DNA of 64,000 bases, from NCBI RefSeq assembly GCF_014646135.1, contig NZ_BMMW01000001.1:1381570-1445569 (forward strand). The letters are read 5' to 3'. Made by a program: the position numbers and the translations under genes. Below are positions 18,040 through 25,845 of this stretch, in pieces (the first letter of the stretch is position 1; every line of letters starts with the position of its first letter). The notes under the pieces were generated by a model. The model saw only the letters and a list, made by a program, of their open reading frames with translations. It was not told where the DNA came from and did no database searches. The stretch is from Nocardia camponoti (lineage in GTDB: Bacteria > Actinomycetota > Actinomycetes > Mycobacteriales > Mycobacteriaceae).

Positions 18040-18180
18040 TCACGTTGACGGTAACCATGAAGAAACTCCGCCGGCGAGTGCCCCTACGGCAGGCTCACGC
18101 ACGGAACCATCGCGCGGCTTCGAGCCCCCGGCACCAGTCACACTGTCGTGCAGCATGATTGGTCGGCTCACAGCTGTCCA

Positions 18181-20007
18181 TCACGTCGCCGCCCGCGACG
18201 TCACTCTGAACCATCCTTCCGAATCGCAGCCAACCAGTCCGCGTAGTTCTAAGCCCGGGAGTACCGCGCGGACTGTTGCCAGGTCGAGGCCCGTCTGGTC
18301 TGCCAAAGCGCGCGGTAGGCGGGAGCCGATTGCGGGGAGGGCCGCGTACACGTCTGCCTCCGCACCTCGCAGCTGGTCGGCTGCGTCGGGGCGCATCGGG
18401 TCGCCGCCCGGCATGCGCAACGGGCCTACCTCGTCGATGACGTCTTCGGCGCGGGTCACCAGGACTGTCTCCGATTCGCGCAACATGCGGTGACAACCAA
18501 CCGACGCCGCCGACGTGACAGGCCCCGGTACCGCCATTGCCGGTCGGCCCAACCGTCGCGCCCATTTCACCGTATTGCGCGCCCCGCTACGCAAGCCCGC
18601 TTCGACAACGACGACACCGTCACCCAGCGTGGCGATCAAGCGATTGCGCGCAAGGAAACGGTGCTTCTGCGCGCCGACACCTGGCGGGTATTCGCTTAAT
18701 ACAAGGCCGGTTTCGGCGATCGCGGCCAAAAGTCGCTCGTGTTGCGCGGGGTACGGCCGATCGATTCCGCACGCGAGCACCGCGACCGTCGGGCCGCCGA
18801 CCGCCAACGCCGCGCGGTGTGCGGCCGCGTCGATGCCAAATGCCGCGCCCGACACGATGGTCCACCCTCTGCTCGCTAAATCCGCCGACATCTCCCCGGC
18901 GACCTGATTGCCATACCCGGTGCTGCATCGCGAACCAACAACGGCGACAGCACGTTCCGATGCTTGCTGCAACGACAGCGTCCCACGAGCCCAGAGCACT
19001 AGCGGAACGGCCGCGTCGCGGTCGCGTTCGGCATCGAGCTGACTGAGTGCGAGCATCCGCCAGCTCGGCCACTCGTCATCGTCAGGCGTAATGACACGCC
19101 CACCCATCGCCGTGATGCACGCCAAATCGGCTGCGGCGGAATCAGATCCGCGACGCGCGGCGGTTGGCCCGCGCAACGCGTCGGGCAGTTCGTGCTCACG
19201 CACCGCCCGCGCCGCCTCACAAACTCCAACCGACTCAATGAGCGCCGACAGTGCCGCACACGGCCCCTCGACCACCCGCGACAAATAAACCCACGCAAGC
19301 CGCCGCGCATCCGCCTCTCCACGGCCCGCACCGGCCTGCCCTTCCCTCGTCGAAACCGCACCCTCCCCCGCGTCGGGCGACCCCGCATGCCCGACCTGGC
19401 CGGCGCAAACCGCACTGACGCCCGCACCGGGCACCCCCGAAATCTCGGCCTCGCCTGCTGAAGCCACTCTCTCGCCTGCGCCGCGTGTCCCTGCGTCCCC
19501 AACTTCACCCGCTGAAACAACTCTCGTGCGGGCACTGGGCTGTTCCGAACCCTCGACCTCGCCCACCGAAGCCATTCTCGCCCCCGCACCGCGCATCACC
19601 ACGCCCCCGACTTCGCCCACCGACGCCACATTCGCGCCCACACCGAACGGTCCCGAACCCCCGACCTCGCCTACCGACGCCACATCCGCGCCCACGCCGG
19701 GCGGTCCCGACCCCTCGACCTCGCCCACCGACGCCACTCTCGCGCCCGCGCCGACCATCCCCAAGTTCCCGACTTCGCCCGCCGAAGCAGCCCTCACGCC
19801 CGCAGCGAGAACGCCCAAGTCCCCACGAACCTCGCCTGTCGGAACGGCACTCGCACCGAGCGTCCCCGAGCCCCCGACCTGCCCCGTCGAGGCGACTGCG
19901 GCGCCGAAACCGGGCTGCTCATCTCCCGCCACGCCGCCTATCACCGCACACCGCCCATCGCAGGCCGACCCCGCCCGCACGAAGCTACCGACGCGAACCG
20001 CCTCCAC
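18181..20007 (-). CDS. dprA: DNA-processing protein DprA with repeat-built N-terminal extension
   Basis: DprA binds single-stranded DNA and loads RecA during transformation. The 608-residue frame is far longer than the usual 370-400. Residues from about 232 (EADARRLAWVYLSRVVEGPC) to the end are a normal DprA: SAM-like part, Rossmann core (VAVVGSRCSTGYG, SGAAFGIDAAAHRAAL, FLARNRLIATLGDGVVVVEA) and C-terminal winged helix. Residues about 33-228 are some eleven copies of an 18-residue unit of consensus GAGARVASVGEVGGSGPP. The GTG at 20007 has GGAGGG 6 bases upstream of it. No in-frame start exists close to the core; the nearest GTG is at residue 192 inside the repeats, so at least part of the extension should be translated. 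Confidence 0.85.
   Translation of the reverse strand: MEAVRVGSFVRAGSACDGRCAVIGGVAGDEQPGFGAAVASTGQVGGSGTLGASAVPTGEVRGDLGVLAAGVRAASAGEVGNLGMVGAGARVASVGEVEGSGPPGVGADVASVGEVGGSGPFGVGANVASVGEVGGVVMRGAGARMASVGEVEGSEQPSARTRVVSAGEVGDAGTRGAGERVASAGEAEISGVPGAGVSAVCAGQVGHAGSPDAGEGAVSTREGQAGAGRGEADARRLAWVYLSRVVEGPCAALSALIESVGVCEAARAVREHELPDALRGPTAARRGSDSAAADLACITAMGGRVITPDDDEWPSWRMLALSQLDAERDRDAAVPLVLWARGTLSLQQASERAVAVVGSRCSTGYGNQVAGEMSADLASRGWTIVSGAAFGIDAAAHRAALAVGGPTVAVLACGIDRPYPAQHERLLAAIAETGLVLSEYPPGVGAQKHRFLARNRLIATLGDGVVVVEAGLRSGARNTVKWARRLGRPAMAVPGPVTSAASVGCHRMLRESETVLVTRAEDVIDEVGPLRMPGGDPMRPDAADQLRGAEADVYAALPAIGSRLPRALADQTGLDLATVRAVLPGLELRGLVGCDSEGWFRVTSRAAT
19340..19925 (-). repeat. 54-bp tandem repeat within dprA
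   Basis: On the plus strand the core CGACCTCGCCCACCGACGCC recurs with small changes every 54 bases, for example near 19554, 19608, 19662, 19716 and 19770, with more diverged copies on both sides. The period is exactly 18 codons, so copy-number change keeps the dprA frame. The unit is open in several frames on both strands. There are no spacers, so it is a minisatellite rather than a CRISPR array. Confidence 0.85.
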
Positions 20008-20540
20008 CCATTCCCTCCGGCAGCAGGCCGCCTTCGCCAGCCCACTTGCGATCCCAGCCCGGAGGTCCGGTCAATGCGCGCCCTGACCACACGGCGAGGC
20101 GTAGTGACGCTCGCTCGCTCGCCTCGCAACCACGCGGGTCCGGCTGGGAACCTTCCGCCACGTCGACTTCCCTTCGACAGCCGAGGTCCCAGCACCCTCC
20201 ATTCCGTGACCACCACGTCGCTTCGCTTTCCTGCTAATCCCCGTTCAGAACCCAACGCCCCACGTTCCCCTGCCGCGTTCGTAGTTCGAAGCACCGACAA
20301 GCACCGCCCTGCCCGCGACGGTCCTGACGCCTTCGGTTGATCCTCTCCGAGCAACCGACGACCGACGCGACCCACAACCCCCACCAACACACGCTCCGCC
20401 ATCACCCACTCCCCACGTTCCGCCGGCTCCCCAGTACGAAACTGCGCCAAGCACACCCCTCCGAACGCCTTCGGTTGCTCCCCTCCGAGCAACCGACGAT
20501 CCGCACAGCCCGCAAACCCCAAGAGCACACGCTCCCCCAT
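19941..20540 (-). CDS. Uncertain ORF between comM and dprA with internal 46-residue duplication
   Basis: The ATG at 20540 overlaps the comM stop codon (TGATG), the usual position of the dprA start in related genomes. The 199-residue frame begins MGERVLLGFAGCADRRLLGG and then repeats the same segment 46 codons later as MAERVLVGVVGRVGRRLLGE; both copies continue with EQPKA or DQPKA. The remaining part is Arg/Gly-rich with no known domain, and it overlaps the dprA start by 67 bases in another frame. Coupling to comM and a duplication in whole codons favour translation; composition and lack of recognised homology speak against it. It may be a displaced dprA leader rather than a real protein gene. 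Confidence 0.4.
   Translation of the reverse strand: MGERVLLGFAGCADRRLLGGEQPKAFGGVCLAQFRTGEPAERGEWVMAERVLVGVVGRVGRRLLGEDQPKASGPSRAGRCLSVLRTTNAAGERGALGSERGLAGKRSDVVVTEWRVLGPRLSKGSRRGGRFPAGPAWLRGERASVTTPRRVVRARIDRTSGLGSQVGWRRRPAAGGNGWRRFASVASCGRGRPAMGGVR
20262..20540 (-). repeat. Two-copy 138-bp direct repeat downstream of comM
   Basis: Two imperfect copies of about 138 bases lie head to tail; for example GCCTTCGGTTG occurs at 20329 and again at 20467, each followed by CTCTCCGAGC or CCCTCCGAGC and AACCGACGA. The copies are diverged, so this is not a recent event. With the 54-bp repeats it shows that the whole dprA leader region has grown by repeat expansion. Confidence 0.75.
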
Positions 20541-22048
20541 CACTGCGCCCCTCTCTGTCGAAAATTCAACGCCGACAACACATCCTGTGCGCTGGGCAAA
20601 TCTCCTCCGCGCAAATCGCATACCGTCCACGCAACCCGCACCGCGCGGTCAGCGCCGCGGGCCGACATTCGTCCCGAGCGCAACGCCGTCTCAATCGGGG
20701 CCACCGATTCCGCTGGGAGCCGAATGCGTTGGCGCAGAACGTGACCCGGCACCTCCGCGTTGGTTGACCACCCGTCGCTTCGCCACCGCTCAACCGCCCG
20801 CTGACGCGCCTGCGCAACACGCTCAGCCACCGCGGCACTGCCCTCGGCCTCGGTTTCGGCGAAAGCCGCACCCGTGTGACCGTGCATGCGCACCCAAATG
20901 TCGATGCGGTCCAACAGTGGCCCCGACAACTTGCCCAAATATCGGCGACGAGCCAGCGGCGCGCAGATGCAATCGACATCACGCGCGGGCGCGCACGGGC
21001 ACGGGTTCGCCGCCAACACCAGTTGAAACCGCGCAGGAAAACGCGCGACGCCATCGCGACGGGCGATGCGTACTTCGCCTTCCTCCAATGGAGTACGCAG
21101 TGCCTCAAGCACTTTCGTGCCCAACTCAGCGCACTCGTCCAAAAATAAGACCCCGCGATGCGCCCGACTGACCGCGCCGGGCCGCGCCATCGGCGACCCG
21201 CCGCCGATCATCGCGGTGACCGACGCCGAATGATGTGGCGCGACAAACGGTGCCGTCGTCATCAACGGCTGTTCTGCCGACAGCGTGCCCGCCAACGAGT
21301 GAATCGCGGTGACTTCCAACGCCTCGTTCTCAGTGAGCGGCGGTAGCAAACCCGGAAGGCGTTGCGCCAGCATCGTTTTGCCGATACCAGGCGGCCCAGT
21401 CAACAACAGGTGGTGGCCGCCCGCAGCCGCGACCTCAAGTGCCCAGCGCGCCTCGTCTTGGCCAACCACGTCGCTGAGATCACCGCACGGCACCACCGCC
21501 CCCGCGACGACCCGATCCGGCTCAAGCAACGAACCTTCACCGCGCAACCACGCGACAACCGCGCGCAGTCCGGTAGCGCCAAGCACCTCAACGCCCTCGA
21601 CCAACGCAGCCTCGGCGACCGCGTCAGCAGGAACGACAACCGCTGGAACGCCCGCATTGCGCGCCGCGATCACCGCGGGCAGGATCCCCTTGACCCGCCG
21701 AACCCGCCCGTCGAGCGCCAGTTCGCCAAGCATCACCGTCTTGCTCAGCCGCTCCCCCGGCACGGCCCCGGATGCGTCAAGCACCGCGACGGCAAGCGCA
21801 AGGTCATACACGCTGCCCAGCTTGGGCAACGTCGCCGGCGACAAAGCGAGAATCACCCGCCCATCCGGCCACTTCTCGCCAATATTGGCCACCGCCGATC
21901 GCACCCGATTGCGCGACTCCTGCAACGCCGCGTCGGGTAGCCCAACGAGGTTGACCGACGGCAGTCCCTGCCCAATATCGGCCTCGATCTCGACCAACTG
22001 CCCATCGACGCCCGCGACGGCCACCGACAACGCCCGCCCGAGCGCCAT
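20540..22048 (-). CDS. ComM/YifB-family Mg-chelatase-like AAA+ ATPase
   Basis: A 502-residue hexameric helicase-like ATPase of the YifB/ComM family; ComM promotes branch migration of incoming DNA during natural transformation. It has the N-terminal LonC-like domain (ALGRALSVAVAGVDGQLVEI, GLPDAALQESRNRV), Walker A GPPGIGKTMLAQRLPGL, Walker B FLDECAEL, a C-terminal zinc-like cluster region (NPCPCAPARDVDCICAP) and the winged helix end (QDVLSALNFRQRG). ATG 22048 overlaps the yraN stop (TGATG), so the two are translationally coupled. It is followed by the uncertain ORF and dprA, grouping DNA-uptake functions. Confidence 0.93.
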   Translation of the reverse strand: MALGRALSVAVAGVDGQLVEIEADIGQGLPSVNLVGLPDAALQESRNRVRSAVANIGEKWPDGRVILALSPATLPKLGSVYDLALAVAVLDASGAVPGERLSKTVMLGELALDGRVRRVKGILPAVIAARNAGVPAVVVPADAVAEAALVEGVEVLGATGLRAVVAWLRGEGSLLEPDRVVAGAVVPCGDLSDVVGQDEARWALEVAAAGGHHLLLTGPPGIGKTMLAQRLPGLLPPLTENEALEVTAIHSLAGTLSAEQPLMTTAPFVAPHHSASVTAMIGGGSPMARPGAVSRAHRGVLFLDECAELGTKVLEALRTPLEEGEVRIARRDGVARFPARFQLVLAANPCPCAPARDVDCICAPLARRRYLGKLSGPLLDRIDIWVRMHGHTGAAFAETEAEGSAAVAERVAQARQRAVERWRSDGWSTNAEVPGHVLRQRIRLPAESVAPIETALRSGRMSARGADRAVRVAWTVCDLRGGDLPSAQDVLSALNFRQRGAQ

Positions 22049-22410
22049 CAGAACGCCGCCGGCAAGTGGTCGATCTTCGGCTTCGAACCAGGTGGCACGA
22101 GCACCGAGATCACGTCGAAGCGAATGCGGCGATACGGCCCGCCCTGCTCGGAAAGCCACAGCAACGCGAGCTGGCGTATTCGCCGTTGCTTCGCGTACGT
22201 GACGGCCTCGGCTGGCGTGCCGAAACCTAGCCCCGACCGCGTCTTCACCTCGACGAACGCCGTGATGCCAGGGTCTTGCACGATCAGGTCGAGTTCGCCG
22301 TAGCGGCACCGCCAATTGCGGGCCACGATTTCCATCCCCGCATCGCGCAGAAACTGCGCGGCGAGCTGCTCTCCGTAGGCGCCCAGCGCTTGTTTGTCAG
22401 TCACCCGCAC
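22048..22410 (-). CDS. YraN/UPF0102-family endonuclease-like protein
   Basis: A 120-residue member of UPF0102, a Holliday-junction-resolvase-like fold. Motifs are LGAYGEQLAAQFLRDAG, RCRYGELDLIVQD and AFVEVKTRSGLGFGTPAEAV, containing the E, GExD and ExK residues of the restriction-endonuclease fold. Function is unproven, but the gene is regularly next to comM and dprA. The GTG at 22410 is used; a GTG at 22404 is possible. A DnaA-box pair lies just upstream (22467-22493). Confidence 0.92.
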   Translation of the reverse strand: MRVTDKQALGAYGEQLAAQFLRDAGMEIVARNWRCRYGELDLIVQDPGITAFVEVKTRSGLGFGTPAEAVTYAKQRRIRQLALLWLSEQGGPYRRIRFDVISVLVPPGSKPKIDHLPAAF

Positions 22411-22466
22411 AGCGTGCGACTACCAACTCAGATCAAGATCACCGCGACCTGGGAAAACAAAAAGTC

Positions 22467-22493
22467 TGTGGATAACTTTGAGCCTGTGGATAA
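22467..22493 (-). promoter_or_regulatory. Second pair of perfect DnaA boxes
   Basis: TGTGGATAA, the complement of the DnaA box TTATCCACA, occurs exactly at 22467-22475 and 22485-22493, spaced 18 bases start to start, in the 103-base gap between DUF2469 and yraN. This is 57-83 bases upstream of the yraN start on the strand of that gene, so it may control the yraN-comM-dprA operon. It is oriented opposite to the pair at 14608-14635. Confidence 0.75.
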
Positions 22494-22513
22494 CTTCGCA
22501 GACTCAGCCCACA

Positions 22514-22819
22514 TCACTCCGGAAGTCGCAGATCCGGCTTCTCAAGTTCCTCGATATTGACGTCTTTGAAAGTAATTACGCGAACGTGCTTGACGAACCG
22601 TGCGGGCCGGTACATGTCCCACACCCAGGCATCGCTCATGCGTACTTCGAAATACACTTCGCCGTCCGCGTTCTGCGGACGCAACTCCACCGAATTGGCC
22701 AGGTAGAAGCGGCGTTCGGTCTCCACCACGTACGAAAACTGGCCGACGATGTCCTTGTACTCGCGGTACAACGACAACTCCATCTCGGTTTCGTACTTCT
22801 CGAGATCCTCAGCACTCAT
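22514..22819 (-). CDS. DUF2469 protein (conserved actinobacterial)
   Basis: A 101-residue, strongly conserved protein starting MSAEDLEKYETEMELSLYRE; the ATG at 22819 is fixed by this family start, although the frame is open to 22906. It is the orthologue of the small protein found between rnhB and the yraN region in Mycobacterium (Rv2901c-like). It has no enzymatic motif or membrane segment; it is acidic at the N-terminus with a beta-rich aromatic centre (VVETERRFYLANSVELRPQ). Function is unknown. Confidence 0.93.
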   Translation of the reverse strand: MSAEDLEKYETEMELSLYREYKDIVGQFSYVVETERRFYLANSVELRPQNADGEVYFEVRMSDAWVWDMYRPARFVKHVRVITFKDVNIEELEKPDLRLPE

Positions 22820-22865
22820 CGGGTGGGACATCCTCCTGCTAGCAGCGCCGACTTCATTAGCAACA

Positions 22866-23570
22866 TCATCGCGCATGGGCCCCGGTGGTAGCCACTCGGC
22901 TACCACCAGTCACTAATAGCTCACGCACATTGCGCCATGACCGGCGGTGTTGGGCGCTTGGTCCAAGCTCGCGCAACGCGGTTGTGTGTTCGGGCGTGTT
23001 GTAGCCCTTGTGGGCAGCGAAACCGTATCCGGGCAGCTCAGCGTCGAGTTCGACCATCATCCGATCACGGGTGACCTTCGCCAAAATGCTGGCTGCCGCG
23101 ATACAGGCGGCCGTTGCGTCGCCACCGATCACCGGCAGCGACGGCGCGGCGAGACCAGGCACCTTGAAACCGTCGGTGAGCACGTATCCGGGCGTCGCGT
23201 CGAGACCCGCGACAGCACGCCGCATGCCTTCGATATTGGCGACGTGGATGCCGATCGCGTCGATCTCCCACGCCGGGACAACGACAACGCTCCACGCCAT
23301 CGCAAGCCGCTGAATCACCGGAAACAGTTCTTCCCGAACCGGTTCGGTGAGCTTCTTCGAATCGTCGAGGCCGGCCAGCTTGTCGTAGGACTTGGGCGCG
23401 AGCAAACACGCCGCGACAACAAGCGGGCCAGCGCACGGACCGCGACCAGCCTCGTCGACCCCGGCAACCGGCCCAAGGCCACCACGGATCAGCGCGGCCT
23501 CAAGCGTGCGCAAGCCGTTCGCCTTGCGCATCACCATGCGCGGCGGCCACGCGGATCGTTCAGCTGCCAT
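22866..23570 (-). CDS. rnhB: Ribonuclease HII
   Basis: Cleaves the RNA strand of RNA-DNA hybrids and removes misincorporated ribonucleotides. The 234-residue protein has the catalytic acidic residues in [17 protein letters not shown] (Asp-Glu) and TDGFKVPG, plus the RNase HII signatures LDDSKKLTE and [18 protein letters not shown] 23570 lies one base after the lepB stop codon, showing tight coupling. The order rplS-lepB-rnhB-DUF2469 is the same as in mycobacteria. Confidence 0.96.
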   Translation of the reverse strand: MAAERSAWPPRMVMRKANGLRTLEAALIRGGLGPVAGVDEAGRGPCAGPLVVAACLLAPKSYDKLAGLDDSKKLTEPVREELFPVIQRLAMAWSVVVVPAWEIDAIGIHVANIEGMRRAVAGLDATPGYVLTDGFKVPGLAAPSLPVIGGDATAACIAAASILAKVTRDRMMVELDAELPGYGFAAHKGYNTPEHTTALRELGPSAQHRRSWRNVRELLVTGGSRVATTGAHAR

Positions 23571-23571
23571 G

Positions 23572-24354
23572 TCAGTTCGTTTGCGGGTCCTGTGACCGGA
23601 CGGGCCCGATGCGGGTCGGCGGCCAAATCTTGAATACGGTCTTGCCACGCACGTTGTCGACCGGGACGGTGCCCTGGAGATCGTCGCTGACGTGGGCGCG
23701 CGAGTCAGCCGACTCGTTGCGGTTGTCGCCCATGACCCACAAGTTGCCCTCGGGCACCTTGACCGGGCCAAATACGCGACCGGCCGGGTACACCGCGTTA
23801 GGGCGATCGGTGAACCACGGGTAGTCCTTCTTGATGTAGGGCTCGTTCAGTGGCTTACCGTCGACCATGACGCGCCCCTGCTGGTCGCAGCACTGCACGG
23901 TCTGGCCACCGACGGCGATCACGCGCTTGACGAGGTCGTTCTCATCGGGCGGAACGAGGCCGAAGTAGGAAAGGAAGTTCTGCACCCCACGCACGACGGT
24001 GTTGTCCGAGCGCACCGACTGGTAGTGGCCGTTCCACGATTCAGGGCCAACGAAAACGACGACGTCGCCCGGCTCCGGGTCCCCGAAGTAGTAACTGATC
24101 TTCTCGACGTAGATGCGGTCGCCGATGAGCAGTGTGTTTTCCATCGACTGCGACGGGATCACATACGGGCGACCAACAAAGGTCACCATCAACGCGGCGA
24201 TGACGGCCGCGATCACGATCAGAATCGGCAGTTCCTGCCAGAATGGTCGCTGCTTTTTAGCCGAGCCCTTGCCGCGCTTACGGCTGTTACGTCCGGGCTT
24301 GTTGCCCTCGTCGTCCGAATCGGACACCGACACCGACCCACTTTCGTCTGCCAC
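23572..24354 (-). CDS. lepB: Signal peptidase I
   Basis: Membrane serine protease that removes signal peptides of exported proteins. The 260-residue protein has a long, charged cytoplasmic N-terminus (about 1-40), one membrane helix (about 41-60) and an extracytoplasmic catalytic domain with nucleophile Ser70 ([10 protein letters not shown]) and general base Lys143 ([14 protein letters not shown]). The box E motif [13 protein letters not shown] is intact. The start is the GTG at 24354. It lies downstream of rplS behind a strong hairpin and is coupled to rnhB. Confidence 0.96.
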   Translation of the reverse strand: MADESGSVSVSDSDDEGNKPGRNSRKRGKGSAKKQRPFWQELPILIVIAAVIAALMVTFVGRPYVIPSQSMENTLLIGDRIYVEKISYYFGDPEPGDVVVFVGPESWNGHYQSVRSDNTVVRGVQNFLSYFGLVPPDENDLVKRVIAVGGQTVQCCDQQGRVMVDGKPLNEPYIKKDYPWFTDRPNAVYPAGRVFGPVKVPEGNLWVMGDNRNESADSRAHVSDDLQGTVPVDNVRGKTVFKIWPPTRIGPVRSQDPQTN

Positions 24355-24365
24355 GCCGAACAGAG

Positions 24366-24402
24366 TAGCCCGGCATCATGACCGAAGTCTGATGCCGGGC
24401 TA
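24366..24402 (-). terminator. Strong hairpin between rplS and lepB
   Basis: A perfect 13-bp inverted repeat, TAGCCCGGCATCA and its complement, with an 11-base loop, begins 37 bases after the rplS stop. It probably ends most rplS transcripts; lepB would depend on read-through or on its own promoter. It is a perfect palindrome, so it would also work on the plus strand. Confidence 0.8.
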
Positions 24403-24438
24403 TTGCTGGAAATCGCTAGCGGTAAAGCTAAGCCGTGA

Positions 24439-24780
24439 TCAGCGCTTTTCCTTGATCTTGGCAGCCTTGCCACGCAGGTCGCGCAGGTAGTACAGCTTGG
24501 CGCGACGCACGTCACCGCGGGTCACAACCTCGATGTGGTCGATGTTGGGGGTGTGCACCGGGAAGGTGCGCTCCACGCCGACGCCGAACGACACCTTGCG
24601 GACGGTGAAGGTCTCACCGATGCCGCCGCCCTGACGTCGGATAACGACGCCCTTGAAGACCTGGATGCGCTCCTTCGAGCCTTCGATGACCTTCACGTGC
24701 ACGTTCAGGGTGTCGCCGGGACGGAAGTTCGGGACATCGCTGCGCAGCGACTTCTCATCGACGAAGTCAAGGGTGTTCAT
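24439..24780 (-). CDS. rplS: 50S ribosomal protein L19
   Basis: The 113-residue protein has the standard L19 length and signatures ([55 protein letters not shown]). It contacts the 30S subunit at a subunit bridge. ATG 24780. The 178 bases upstream hold its likely promoter and leader; no riboswitch or ORF is recognised there. Confidence 0.97.
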   Translation of the reverse strand: MNTLDFVDEKSLRSDVPNFRPGDTLNVHVKVIEGSKERIQVFKGVVIRRQGGGIGETFTVRKVSFGVGVERTFPVHTPNIDHIEVVTRGDVRRAKLYYLRDLRGKAAKIKEKR

Positions 24781-24957
24781 GGTGGTCCATCCTTTTCGGA
24801 TTCATTGCGCGAACAGAGGAACCTAGCGGCGTGCGGGATTCCGCGCGCTCGACCGGTTCGTGCTCAGAACAGGAAGGTGCTCTCGAACTCACAAGCTGTC
24901 GAAAGGCAACCGCTACATTGTGCCAGAACGGCAACCCAACGTTGAAATCGGGGCTGC

Positions 24958-25824
24958 TCAGCCGGGGTGATCGGCCCGTTTGCGTGGCAGATGCAGGGTC
25001 GGCGGTGGCGCGGGCGGTGCGGCGACCACTTTACGCCGCAGTACCGCTTCGGCCGCCGTCCGTGCGTGTTCGACGTCGGGTTTGCCTGCGATGAGGTCTT
25101 GGACGAAGATCTTCGCGCGAATGACTGGCCGCCGATAACGGCGTTCGCGTGCGATGGCCCGTGCCATGGTTTTGGGCCGCCCGCCGTAGCGCCACCGAGC
25201 CCAGGGCGCGCCCGGTCGACTGAGCCGGAACGCGCCAACGACCAGCAGCGGCGCGAAGAACAGGCCGAAGAGACCCGTCCAAATCTTGCCTTTGAGAATC
25301 ACGACGGCCGCGAGCGCGAGGTTGAGCGCGGCGCTCGCGACAACGCCGATGCGCACCCAGGTCCCGGCCTCGCGCAGGTCGTCGTAGTCGAGCAGCAAGC
25401 CCGGTTGCACGCCAAGAAGCAGCAGCCCGGTGACCGCGATCGCGACGAACACCGCGTCGACCGACGTGCGCCCCTGCTCTTCCCAATACACGTCGCGCAG
25501 ATAGAAAATGAGCGCGAACTCGTCGAGCACAAGCGCGGCCCCGATCCCGAACACGGCGGCGAGCGCGCTCGACGTGACGACATTCGGTTCCTGCGCGGTC
25601 GCGATGAGCCCGATCCCGGACACCAGCACCGCGATCACTCCGAACACCATGTGGTGCACGTGGGTATCACCGGCTTTGACGTTGCCCGGCCACCAGCGCA
25701 CCTGGGCGCGGATAAGCCGCACGCTGACCCGGATCACCACGAAGCCGACGATGAACCCGAGCAAGAAACACAGCAGCGGCAGGCGGCCGTGCGCGATCAC
25801 ATCGTCTTCGAGCCACCGTCGCAT
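24958..25824 (-). CDS. Actinobacterial integral membrane protein with HVHH motif
   Basis: A 288-residue protein with about six transmembrane helices in the first 205 residues and a basic, Pro-rich cytoplasmic tail. A striking conserved segment, GDTHVHHMVFGVI, sits at the start of the second helix, with three histidines in four residues, and acidic residues follow in LVLDEFALIFYLRDVYW. The His/Asp/Glu set could bind a metal within the membrane, but no described enzyme family is recognised. It is 21 bases downstream of tex and could be co-transcribed with it. Confidence 0.75.
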   Translation of the reverse strand: MRRWLEDDVIAHGRLPLLCFLLGFIVGFVVIRVSVRLIRAQVRWWPGNVKAGDTHVHHMVFGVIAVLVSGIGLIATAQEPNVVTSSALAAVFGIGAALVLDEFALIFYLRDVYWEEQGRTSVDAVFVAIAVTGLLLLGVQPGLLLDYDDLREAGTWVRIGVVASAALNLALAAVVILKGKIWTGLFGLFFAPLLVVGAFRLSRPGAPWARWRYGGRPKTMARAIARERRYRRPVIRAKIFVQDLIAGKPDVEHARTAAEAVLRRKVVAAPPAPPPTLHLPRKRADHPG

Positions 25825-25845
25825 GCCGCCCGCCCTGTCTGTCGG

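Noticed and set aside
17921..18493. 190-codon plus-strand frame between xerC and dprA
   Set aside because: It runs over the dprA 3' end in antisense and shows no conserved pattern or ribosome site.
19340..19925. CRISPR array
   Set aside because: The units are contiguous 54-bp copies without unique spacers, they drift gradually, and no cas genes are present.
19485..20237. Pro/Arg- or Pro/Thr-rich plus-strand frames across the 54-bp repeats, as an alternative coding strand
   Set aside because: The minus-strand frame joins in phase to a genuine DprA and has a ribosome site; the plus frames have no family, no good start signal and only reflect the repeat.
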